DNA of 7,448 bases from Paracoccaceae bacterium (lineage in GTDB: Bacteria > Pseudomonadota > Alphaproteobacteria > Rhodobacterales > Rhodobacteraceae), in contig SKUV01000316.1 in assembly GCA_007129775.1 (NCBI GenBank), positions 1 through 7,448 of the forward strand. The letters are read 5' to 3'. Position numbers and translations under genes: made by a program. Numbering within the stretch: the first letter of the stretch is position 1; each line of letters begins with the position of its first letter. Positions 1-4,692 of this stretch are shown in pieces. The notes beneath the pieces were generated by a model. That model was not told the origin of the DNA. It was given only the letters and a program-made list of their open reading frames with translations, and searched no databases.

Positions 1-631
1 GGCCGAACCACCAGAACAGGTGCTGCCAGAGAAGCGGGTCCCCGCCGGCCGCGGCGTCGTAGAACGTGGTGCCGATCTTGCGGTCGAGTTCGAGGAGGAT
101 CGTGCCGGCCACGAGTGGGGGGAACGCGAACAGGATCATCACCGAGGCCACGAACGACGCCCACACGAACACCGGGATGCGGCTCACCGCCATGCCGACG
201 GCGCGGAAGCGGCCGACCAACGCGATGATCTCGATCGCTGCGACGATCCCGGCGACCTCGAGCATCGTCACGCCCAGCAACCAGAAGTCCAGGTTCAAGC
301 CGGGTGAGAACTCGTCGGTGGTCAACGGCACGTAGGCGAACCAACCGCTGTCCGGTGCCGCCCCCACGACGAAGCTCGAGATCAGGAACAGCCCGCCCGC
401 AACCTTGAGCCCCCACAACAGAGCCGGCGCCACCTGAAACAGAAGCGCCAGACCGAACCACGCCGCCATCGCCCAGATCGCCGCCCCGATGGCGCAGCCC
501 AGCGCCATCATCGCGCCCGCCCGCGCGCCGGCGGTCACGCCCGTGCGCGCCGCCATCAGGATCGTCGGGCCGGGCGAGGCCGCCGCGAGCAGGTGCAGAA
601 ACCACGCCGCCGCGAAGGCCGAAACCGTCAT
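1..631 (-). CDS. Chimeric ORF: LysE-family exporter N-terminus joined to cytochrome c oxidase subunit I core (partial)
   Basis: The frame reads from ATG at 631-629 to the window edge, 210 codons without a stop. Its ATG overlaps the fabI stop as ATGA, suggesting translational coupling. Residues 1 to about 80 are LysE/RhtB-like: an early SPGPTILMAART motif, then G-spaced hydrophobic helices (GVTAGARAGAMMALG) and GLALL...LKVAGG, typical of this amino-acid/metabolite exporter family of about 200 residues. From about residue 84 the protein is instead haem-copper oxidase subunit I: SSFVVGAAPDSGWFAYVPL, GLNLDFWLLGV, RIPVFVWASFVASV, LLELDRKIGTTFYDAAAGGD and PLLWQHLFWWFG. In that family the last motif is followed by HPEVY, whose His binds CuB and lies just off the window. 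Leu codons also shift, with TTG common after the join. The fusion lacks most of LysE and the first oxidase helices with low-spin haem ligands, so neither function is likely. An assembly chimera is my leading explanation. Confidence 0.7.
   Translation of the reverse strand, partial: MTVSAFAAAWFLHLLAAASPGPTILMAARTGVTAGARAGAMMALGCAIGAAIWAMAAWFGLALLFQVAPALLWGLKVAGGLFLISSFVVGAAPDSGWFAYVPLTTDEFSPGLNLDFWLLGVTMLEVAGIVAAIEIIALVGRFRAVGMAVSRIPVFVWASFVASVMILFAFPPLVAGTILLELDRKIGTTFYDAAAGGDPLLWQHLFWWFG
380..397 (-). other. Junction between LysE-like and oxidase subunit I-like sequence
   Basis: Codons at 397-380 encode GGLFLI. This would be acceptable both in the LysE helix that follows LKVA and in the oxidase helix that precedes SSFVVGAAPD. 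Upstream the protein is LysE-like and downstream it is oxidase-like, with no frame break. A join in a short shared stretch is what a microhomology-driven assembly error or recombination would leave. The exact breakpoint cannot be fixed without the two parental sequences. Confidence 0.6.
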
Positions 632-1452
632 TCCTTGTTGCGGCCCGTCACCGCATCGATATCGGGCGCGTCCACCGCCTTCATCCCCACCACGTGATAG
701 CCCGCGTCCACATGCAGATTCTCGCCCGTGGTGCCGGTGCCGAGGTCCGACAGCAGGTAAAGCGCGGCCTTGCCCACCTCTTCCTGCGTGACGTTGCGGC
801 GCAGGGGCGAATTCAGCTCGTTCCACTTCATGATATAGCGGAAATCGCCGATGCCGCTGGCCGCCAGCGTCTTGATCGGCCCGGCGGAGATGGCGTTGAC
901 GCGGATACCGTCCTTGCCCAGATCCTCGGCGATGTATTTCACCGATGCTTCCAGCGCGGCCTTGGCCACACCCATCACATTGTAATGGGGCATCACCCGC
1001 TCGGCGCCGTAATAGGTCATCGTCAGCAGGCTTCCGCCCTGCGGCATCAGCGCCGCGGCGCGCTGGCAGACGGCGGTGAAGGAATAGACGGAAATATCCA
1101 TCGTCATGCGGAAATTGTCGGGGCTGGTGTCCACATAGCGGCCGCGCAATTCGCCCTTGTCCGAAAAGCCGATGGCATGGACGACGAAATCGAGGCTGCC
1201 CCAGATGTCGGCCAGATGCGCGAAAAGCGCGTCGAGCGAGGCCGGGTCGGCCACATCGCAGGCGATCAGTTCGCTGGCGCCGATGCTTTCGGCCAGTGGC
1301 GCCACGCGCTTGCGCAGGGTCTCGCCCTGATAGGAAAAGGCGATCTCGGCCCCGTGTGCGGCCAGCGCCTGCGCGATGCCCCATGCGATCGACTTGTCGT
1401 TCGCCACGCCCATGATCAGGCCACGCTTGCCCTGCATCAGCCCCGTTGACAT
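628..1452 (-). CDS. fabI: Enoyl-[acyl-carrier-protein] reductase (NADH), FabI
   Basis: FabI catalyses the last step of each type II fatty-acid elongation cycle in the cytoplasm, reducing trans-2-enoyl-ACP with NADH. The 274-residue protein has the usual family length. The dinucleotide-binding start is G15-VANDKSIAWGIA. VHAIGF at 91-96 holds the Gly (95) near the triclosan/NADH pocket. The catalytic pair is Tyr157 and Lys164 in YNVMGVAK, with the preceding MTYYGAER (Tyr147) and then NAISAGPIKTLAASGI at 186-201, all close to E. coli FabI. The ATG at 1452 has a GAGGG Shine-Dalgarno about 8 nt upstream. The gene is divergent from pdxH, with a candidate promoter at 1489-1517, and its TGA overlaps the ATG of the downstream LysE-like frame. 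Nothing looks damaged. Short-chain dehydrogenase paralogues are the only alternative, and the FabI-specific spacing argues against them. Confidence 0.96.
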   Translation of the reverse strand: MSTGLMQGKRGLIMGVANDKSIAWGIAQALAAHGAEIAFSYQGETLRKRVAPLAESIGASELIACDVADPASLDALFAHLADIWGSLDFVVHAIGFSDKGELRGRYVDTSPDNFRMTMDISVYSFTAVCQRAAALMPQGGSLLTMTYYGAERVMPHYNVMGVAKAALEASVKYIAEDLGKDGIRVNAISAGPIKTLAASGIGDFRYIMKWNELNSPLRRNVTQEEVGKAALYLLSDLGTGTTGENLHVDAGYHVVGMKAVDAPDIDAVTGRNKE

Positions 1453-1488
1453 TCCCGCGCCCTCGACCAGTTTCGCAAATGTCCAGAT

Positions 1489-1517
1489 GCTTTAGGCGAT
1501 TGCCCGAAGCGCATCAA
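1489..1517 (-). promoter_or_regulatory. Candidate sigma-70-type promoter of fabI
   Basis: Read on the minus strand, TTGATG (1517-1512) and TAAAGC (1494-1489) are separated by 17 bp. This would start transcription near 1482, about 30 nt before the fabI ATG. The -35 is good and the -10 fair. It lies in the 106-bp divergent gap between fabI and pdxH. I see no equally good plus-strand promoter for pdxH in this gap. Confidence 0.4.
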
Positions 1518-1558
1518 GCGAAAGCGGCCCCGGCCCGGGCGCCCGAGGAGGAGAATCG

Positions 1559-2164
1559 ATGAGCGAAAGAACCGGCATTTTCGCGGGCGACGACCCCTTC
1601 GCCATCGCCCGCAAATGGTTGGCCGAGGCCGAAAAATCCGAGCCCAATGACCCCAACGCCATCGCGCTCGCCAGCGTGGATGGCGACGGGCTGCCCAATG
1701 TCCGCATGGTGCTGCTGAAGGAGATCGAGGACGACGCTTTCGTCTTCTACACCAATTACGAAAGCCGCAAGGCGGCCGAGATCGAAGCCTCGGGCAAGGC
1801 GGCCTTCGTGATGCACTGGAAAAGCCTGCGCCGCCAGATCCGCGTGCGCGGCACGGTCGTGCGCGAGGACGGGCCGAAGGCCGATGCCTATTTCGCCTCG
1901 CGCTCGCTGAAAAGCCGGCTGGGCGCGTGGTCCTCGCGCCAGTCGCAGCCGTTGGCATCGCGCGCGACGCTGATGGCCGAGGTCGCGCGGCGCACCGCCG
2001 AGCTTGGCACCAATCCGCCGCGCCCGCCCTTCTGGGGCGGCTTTCGCATCGCGCCCGTGGAGATCGAGTTCTGGGCCGATGGCGCCTTTCGCCTGCACGA
2101 TCGGTTCCGCTGGTCGCGCGAAGCGGCCGAAGGGGAGTGGAGCATCGCGCGGCTCTGCCCCTGA
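1559..2164 (+). CDS. pdxH: Pyridoxamine/pyridoxine 5'-phosphate oxidase
   Basis: PdxH is the FMN-dependent cytoplasmic oxidase that converts pyridoxine or pyridoxamine 5'-phosphate to pyridoxal 5'-phosphate, with O2 reduced to H2O2. At 201 residues it is of normal length. The sequence shows the FMN/substrate motifs in order: NVRMVLLK (47-54), FYTNYESRKAAEI (63-75), RRQIRVRG (91-98), SRLGAWSSRQSQPL (119-132), PPFWGGFRI (156-164) with the EIEFW strand, RLHDR (178-182), and a C-terminal RLCP in place of the common RLxP end. The ATG at 1559 follows a strong GAGGAGGAG Shine-Dalgarno (1545-1553). The gene stands alone between divergent fabI and the cold-shock gene 122 bp downstream, after a perfect hairpin. 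I see no truncation or odd residues in the core. Confidence 0.95.
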   Translation: MSERTGIFAGDDPFAIARKWLAEAEKSEPNDPNAIALASVDGDGLPNVRMVLLKEIEDDAFVFYTNYESRKAAEIEASGKAAFVMHWKSLRRQIRVRGTVVREDGPKADAYFASRSLKSRLGAWSSRQSQPLASRATLMAEVARRTAELGTNPPRPPFWGGFRIAPVEIEFWADGAFRLHDRFRWSREAAEGEWSIARLCP

Positions 2165-2183
2165 GCATGCGTTGCGCCCGGCC

Positions 2184-2205
2184 GGCTACACTTTTGCGTG
2201 TAGCC
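2184..2205. terminator. Perfect 8-bp hairpin downstream of pdxH (possible terminator or operator)
   Basis: GGCTACAC (2184-2191) and GTGTAGCC (2198-2205) are exact inverted repeats around the loop TTTTGC. It begins 20 nt after the pdxH stop, where a terminator would be expected, but no T-run follows on either strand. It could instead be a dyad operator or a 5'-leader element ahead of the cold-shock gene. Confidence 0.4.
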
Positions 2206-2286
2206 ACCCCCTTGAATGTTGCTGCCGATTGAAGGCATGGTCCCGTCGCTCTAAGGGGCGACTGAAGGAATTCGGGACTGGAACGC

Positions 2287-2823
2287 ATGCAATCCGAGAA
2301 CGGCTCTGACCATCGTCGCGTGGCCGGCACGATCAAGTGGTTCGATCCGCAAAAGGGCTTCGGTTTCATCCTGTCCGAGGCCGGCGGGCCGGATATCCTG
2401 TTGCATATCAACGTCCTGCGGAACTACGGGCAGAATTCCATCAGCGACGGCACGGCGATCGAGGTGCTGGTGCAGCAGACCCGCCGCGGGCTGCAGGCGG
2501 TCGAGGTCGTCGCGGTTCACCTGCCGGCCAGCCCGGGCGAGACCCGGATGGAGGAACTGGCCGATATCTCCGCCGACGAGATCGCCGCGCTGCCGCTGCA
2601 GCCGGCGCGGGTGAAGTGGTTCGACAAGGTGCGCGGCTTCGGTTTCGCCAATATCTTCGGGGCGGAGCCGGATGTCTTCGTGCATGTGGATGTGCTGCGC
2701 CGGTCGGGCTTTGCCGAGGTCGCGCCGGGCGAGGCCATCGCCCTGCGCGCGATCGAGGGGGAGCGGGGCAGGATGGCGGTGCAGGTGGCGCCCTGGGAAG
2801 CGGCGCTGCCCGATCGGGGCTGA
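2287..2823 (+). CDS. Cold-shock protein with two CSD domains
   Basis: This 178-residue protein carries two cold-shock domains, single-strand nucleic-acid-binding OB folds. Domain 1 is about residues 12-78: GTIKWFD, RNP1-like KGFGFI (23-28) and RNP2-like DILLHINVL (36-44). Domain 2 is about 106-172: ARVKWFD, RGFGFA (116-121) and DVFVHVDVL (129-137). They are joined by an acidic linker (about 84-100). Double-CSD proteins of this size are common in alphaproteobacteria, while classical CspA is about 70 residues with one domain. Domain 2 keeps the VFVH aromatic that domain 1 replaces with ILLH, so their binding faces may differ. An in-frame TGA at 2263 and the lack of other ATG codons support the start at 2287, although the Shine-Dalgarno (GGA, 2280-2282) is weak and close. 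The 122-nt upstream gap may include a regulatory leader. Its RNA chaperone or regulatory role is inferred from the family. Confidence 0.92.
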   Translation: MQSENGSDHRRVAGTIKWFDPQKGFGFILSEAGGPDILLHINVLRNYGQNSISDGTAIEVLVQQTRRGLQAVEVVAVHLPASPGETRMEELADISADEIAALPLQPARVKWFDKVRGFGFANIFGAEPDVFVHVDVLRRSGFAEVAPGEAIALRAIEGERGRMAVQVAPWEAALPDRG

Positions 2824-2836
2824 CGCGGTTGCCACG

Positions 2837-2852
2837 CCCTGCAGCCGCAGGG
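2837..2852. other. GC-rich hairpin after the cold-shock gene
   Basis: CCCTGC (2837-2842) pairs with GCAGGG (2847-2852) around a 4-nt loop, 13 nt after the stop codon. The self-complementary GGGCGCGCCC (2851-2860) directly abuts and overlaps it. No T-tract follows, so intrinsic termination is doubtful. It may stabilise the 3' end or be a chance product of high GC. Confidence 0.3.
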
Positions 2853-2870
2853 GCGCGCCCGCCTCGGGGC

Positions 2871-2890
2871 GCGTCTCGGCGCGTCTCGGC
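2871..2890. repeat. Tandem decamer GCGTCTCGGC x2
   Basis: Two exact copies of GCGTCTCGGC lie side by side (2871-2880, 2881-2890), preceded by a degenerate third (GCCTCGGGGC, 2861-2870) and followed by alternating GC. The array sits about 50 nt upstream of the DUF192 start. It may be a slippage product, and no function is apparent. Confidence 0.55.
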
Positions 2891-2940
2891 GCGCGCGCGG
2901 GACGAATTTCGCTGCAAGGCGCCGCAGAGGCCGCTATGAC

Positions 2941-3474
2941 ATGTCCATGACCCGATCCGATCCGACGCCGATTCGCCGCCGCCGGGCCGCCCTGCCACTG
3001 CGCGGGGCGTTTCTGGCGCTGCTGCTGACGCTGGCGCTGGCGGTGCTCGGCCCCGCCGGCGCCGCCGCCCAGTGCCGCGACGACGCGGTGGATCTGCGCG
3101 GGCCTTGGGGGCAGGCGCATTTCACCGTCGAGGTGGTGGACACCCCCGAGACCCGCGCGCAGGGGCTGATGTTTCGCGAGACGCTCGGGCGCTGGGCCGG
3201 GATGCTCTTTGTCTACGAAGAGCCCGGCCGCGCCGTTTTCTGGATGCGCAACACGCTGCTTCCGCTCGACATGATCTTCATCGATCCGGCGGGGGTGGTG
3301 ACCCATGTTCACCGCGACGCCGTGCCGATGGATGAAACCCCGATCGACGGTGGCGAGGGTGTGCTTTTCGTGCTGGAGGTCAATGCCGGGATGAGCGCGC
3401 GGCTGGGCATCGCCCCGGGCAGCGAGATGCGCCACCCGCGCGTCGATCCAGCGATAGCTGCGTGGCCCTGCTGA
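2941..3474 (+). CDS. Exported DUF192 (COG1430) protein
   Basis: This is a 177-residue member of the DUF192 family, small extracytoplasmic beta-rich domains with no firmly established biochemical role. Residues 1-43 look like a signal peptide: an arginine-rich n-region (RRRR at 12-15), a long Leu/Ala hydrophobic core (about 22-37) and an AGAAA cleavage site before Gln44-Cys45. The Gln before Cys does not fit a lipobox, so signal peptidase I is more likely. The mature domain has the family signatures RAQGLMFRETL, WAGMLFVY, FWMRNTLLPLDMIFID, a V..VH..A.P stretch and VLEVNAG....LGIAPGSE. ATG 2941 is preferred because AGAGG (2926-2930) lies 10 nt upstream. ATG 2947 is a second in-frame option, while ATG 2936 is out of frame. 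It follows the cold-shock gene by 117 bp, and a possible terminator comes after it. Confidence 0.9.
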   Translation: MSMTRSDPTPIRRRRAALPLRGAFLALLLTLALAVLGPAGAAAQCRDDAVDLRGPWGQAHFTVEVVDTPETRAQGLMFRETLGRWAGMLFVYEEPGRAVFWMRNTLLPLDMIFIDPAGVVTHVHRDAVPMDETPIDGGEGVLFVLEVNAGMSARLGIAPGSEMRHPRVDPAIAAWPC

Positions 3475-3499
3475 GCGGTTTGGCGGCGAGCGTCAGGGC

Positions 3500-3534
3500 G
3501 CCCCGTGCGCGTCTTCGTTCGCCGGGGCTTTCCT
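3500..3534 (+). terminator. Possible intrinsic terminator of the DUF192 gene
   Basis: GCCCCG (3500-3505) pairs with CGGGGC (3523-3528). Three further inner pairs can form across a bulged T, and the pyrimidine run TTTCCT follows directly. It lies 25 nt after the DUF192 stop and ahead of tRNA-Pro. The T-tract is short, so termination efficiency is uncertain. Confidence 0.4.
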
Positions 3535-3557
3535 CGGGTCGGTCACGGGGGTAAAGG
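3529..3557 (+). promoter_or_regulatory. Candidate promoter of tRNA-Pro
   Basis: TAAAGG (3552-3557) is well placed as a -10 box 8 nt before the mature tRNA 5' end. The hexamer 17 bp upstream, TTTCCT (3529-3534), is a poor -35 and coincides with the tail of the putative terminator. The call rests mostly on position. Confidence 0.3.
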
Positions 3558-3565
3558 GAAGCCGT

Positions 3566-3642
3566 CGGGGCGTAGCGCAGCCTGGTAGCGCGTCGGTTTT
3601 GGGTACCGAAGGTCGTGAGTTCGAATCTCGCCGCCCCGACCA
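3566..3642 (+). tRNA. tRNA-Pro (anticodon UGG), CCA encoded
   Basis: A full cloverleaf folds. The acceptor CGGGGCG (3566-3572) pairs with CGCCCCG (3632-3638), followed by discriminator A and an encoded CCA (3640-3642). The D stem GCGC/GCGC is at 3575-3578 and 3588-3591. The anticodon stem TCGGT/ACCGA flanks the loop TTTGGGT (3598-3604), with anticodon TGG at 3600-3602. The T stem GTGAG/CTCGC (3615-3619, 3627-3631, with one G-U pair) carries the loop TTCGAAT. This tRNA reads CCN proline codons. The 3' end is followed within 20 nt by the structured repeat copies rather than by a clear terminator. Confidence 0.98.
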
Positions 3643-3659
3643 GCCTGCAGTTGCGGCCG

Positions 3660-3832
3660 ATTTCCGCCCGCCCGGTGAACGCCGCGAGAGCCCCTCGGGC
3701 AGCGGATGGCCGCCCCACTGGCCAGCCGCTTTGGTGAGGCTGGGTGCATCGCGCGAGGTCGTCTGGACGAGGCCGGGATAAACCGCCCACCAAGGGCGTT
3801 GTGAGCGGCTGACTGCGGCCATCCGTTGCCCT
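3660..3832 (+). repeat. Structured direct repeat, copy 1
   Basis: This 173-nt unit is repeated 220 nt further on with 16 substitutions and no gaps (about 91% identity). The first 59 nt are identical in both copies. Within it, 3697-3713 (GGGCAGCGGATGGCCGC) pairs with 3815-3831 (GCGGCCATCCGTTGCCC) to give 17 pairs, one of them G-U. An inner stem CAGCCGCT (3723-3730) / AGCGGCTG (3804-3811) has 8 pairs, and a small hairpin 3781-3788 / 3794-3800 has 7 pairs with one bulged C. It could be a structured RNA read with tRNA-Pro or a palindromic interspersed element; sequence alone does not decide. I do not recognise it as a named family. Strand is assigned from the G-U polarity argument only. Confidence 0.85.
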
Positions 3833-3879
3833 TGTGTTGCGATGCGTGCCAAGCGGGCCTCACATTCCGGTCACGGCAC

Positions 3880-4052
3880 ATTTCCGCCCGCCCGGTGAAC
3901 GCCGCGAGAGCCCCTCGGGCAGCGGATGGCCGCCCCACCGGCCAGCCGTTTTGGCGAGGCCAGGTGCATCGCGCGAGGTCTTCCGGACATGGCCGGGATA
4001 AAGCGCTCACCACGGGCGTTGCGGGCGGCTGCCCGCGGCCATCCGTTGCCCT
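3880..4052 (+). repeat. Structured direct repeat, copy 2
   Basis: This is the second copy, aligned to copy 1 at a constant offset of 220. Both arms of the outer 17-bp stem (3917-3933 and 4035-4051) are unchanged. In the inner stem the copy has CAGCCGTT (3943-3950) against GGCGGCTG (4024-4031), so two pairs become U-G. In the small hairpin one C-G pair becomes U-G (4007 with 4015). The other 13 differences fall outside these stems. A 47-nt unique spacer (3833-3879) separates the copies. Tandem duplication followed by drift under structural constraint would explain this. Confidence 0.85.
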
Positions 4053-4071
4053 CGCGCGGGCTCCAGGCGGT

Positions 4072-4096
4072 CGGAGGTCGAAGCACGAAACCTCCG
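4072..4096. other. Hairpin after repeat copy 2
   Basis: CGGAGGT (4072-4078) and ACCTCCG (4090-4096) form an exact 7-bp stem around an 11-nt loop, 19 nt after the end of repeat copy 2. The following bases are C-rich (GTCCCGTCCC) rather than T-rich. It could end a transcript reading from tRNA-Pro through the repeats, but this is not demonstrable here. Confidence 0.35.
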
Positions 4097-4147
4097 TCCC
4101 GTCCCTTCCCCGGAATGCCGCGCAACCTGGTCCGGCCGCGCCCCGCC

Positions 4148-4180
4148 GCTGCCCGACGCTGCCCGACGCTGCCCGACGCA
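4148..4180. repeat. Tandem decamer GCCCGACGCT, three copies
   Basis: GCCCGACGCT occurs at 4151-4160 and 4161-4170, with a third copy ending in A at 4171-4180; the preceding GCT (4148-4150) extends the periodicity. It lies just beyond the pncC stop codon. It is most likely a slippage-prone short tandem repeat whose copy number may vary between strains. Confidence 0.75.
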
Positions 4181-4181
4181 T

Positions 4182-4199
4182 AGACCGTCTAGCCGGTCT
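4182..4199. other. Hairpin spanning the pncC stop codon
   Basis: AGACCG (4182-4187) and CGGTCT (4194-4199) are exact inverted repeats around a 6-nt loop that contains the pncC stop codon (4189-4191). No T-run follows on the minus strand, so it is at best a weak terminator or a 3'-end stabiliser for the ispDF-pgpA-pncC transcript. Confidence 0.3.
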
Positions 4200-4692
4200 C
4201 CAGCGCGCCGAGGGCCATTCGCAGTGCGTGGATGATCGTCGCGCTGCGCACCTCCGCCCGGCCGAGGGGGCCGAAATCCACCGTCTCGGACAGCGTCGCG
4301 GCGCCTCCGCGCCGGGCGAGCGCGAAGCAGACCCGCCCCTCCGGCTTGTCGGCCGTGCCGCCGCCCGGCCCGGCGATGCCGGTGACAGCCACCGCCAGCC
4401 CGGCGAGGCTGCGGCCGAGCGCGCCCTCGGCCATCTCCCGCGCCACCGGTTCGGAGACCGCGCCATGGGCCTCCAGCGTCGCGGCCCGTACCCCCAGCAT
4501 GGTTTCCTTGGCATGGTTGGTATAGGTCACGAAGCCCCGGTCGAAGACATCCGACGCCCCGGCGATATCGGTGAGCGCGCCGGCGATCAGCCCGCCGGTG
4601 CAGCTTTCGGCCGTGGCGAGCATCGCGCCGCGCGCCCGCGCCGCCGCCAGCACGGTGCCGGCCAGCGCGGCGGTGTCCGCCGGACCCGTCAC
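4189..4692 (-). CDS. pncC: Nicotinamide-nucleotide amidohydrolase, CinA C-terminal-type (PncC)
   Basis: Proteins of this stand-alone CinA C-terminal family deamidate nicotinamide mononucleotide to nicotinate mononucleotide in NAD salvage. The 167 residues match the single-domain form, without the N-terminal MoaB/MogA-like domain of full CinA. Signatures are ATAESCTGG (26-34) with the presumed nucleophile Ser30, FVTYTNHAKETMLGV (54-68), GAVSEPVAREMAEGA (77-91) and AVTGIAGPGGG (102-112) followed by KPEGRV. The start is GTG at 4692-4690, overlapping the pgpA stop as GTGA. The next Met (24) is only six residues from Ser30, so an ATG start is implausible. It is the last gene of the ispDF-pgpA-pncC operon and probably depends on coupled translation. 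It is often labelled a competence/damage-inducible protein, but nothing here points to competence. Confidence 0.93.
   Translation of the reverse strand: MTGPADTAALAGTVLAAARARGAMLATAESCTGGLIAGALTDIAGASDVFDRGFVTYTNHAKETMLGVRAATLEAHGAVSEPVAREMAEGALGRSLAGLAVAVTGIAGPGGGTADKPEGRVCFALARRGGAATLSETVDFGPLGRAEVRSATIIHALRMALGALETG

Larger units (their letters stand above)
3643..4188. other. Gene-free interval with repeats between tRNA-Pro and pncC
   Basis: I find no supportable protein gene in these 546 bases. Open frames exist on both strands, but they continue through the tRNA, the repeat copies or pncC in antisense and show no family motifs. The interval is organised as repeat copy 1, a 47-nt spacer, repeat copy 2, a 7-bp hairpin, and a threefold decamer reaching almost to the pncC stop. 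Genes on both sides converge on it, tRNA-Pro from the left and pncC from the right. Confidence 0.75.

Noticed and set aside
694..1449. Long plus-strand open frame opposite fabI
   Set aside because: It is antisense to a clear fabI, has no recognisable motif, and reflects the scarcity of stops in GC-rich DNA.
1437..2411. Long minus-strand open frame across the fabI-pdxH gap, pdxH and the start of the cold-shock gene
   Set aside because: The product is Arg/Pro/Ala-rich and low in complexity, and it is antisense to two well-supported genes.
2251..3435. 394-codon minus-strand frame opposite the cold-shock and DUF192 genes
   Set aside because: It is the mirror frame of two genuine coding regions, with His/Arg/Gln-rich composition typical of antisense translation of GC-rich genes.
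3493..3852. Minus-strand frame containing a DSNSRP-type stretch
   Set aside because: This stretch is the antisense translation of tRNA-Pro, a familiar source of spurious hypothetical proteins.
3660..4052. CRISPR array
   Set aside because: There are only two units, they are 173 nt long and 91% identical, and there is no short repeat/spacer pattern or cas gene.
3566..4188. Genomic-island attachment site at tRNA-Pro
   Set aside because: No integrase gene is present, there is no long duplicate of the tRNA 3' end, and conserved housekeeping genes continue on both sides.
4072..4199. Strong intrinsic terminators between the converging transcripts
   Set aside because: Both hairpins (4072-4096, 4182-4199) lack a following T-run on the relevant strand, so they are listed only as hairpins.
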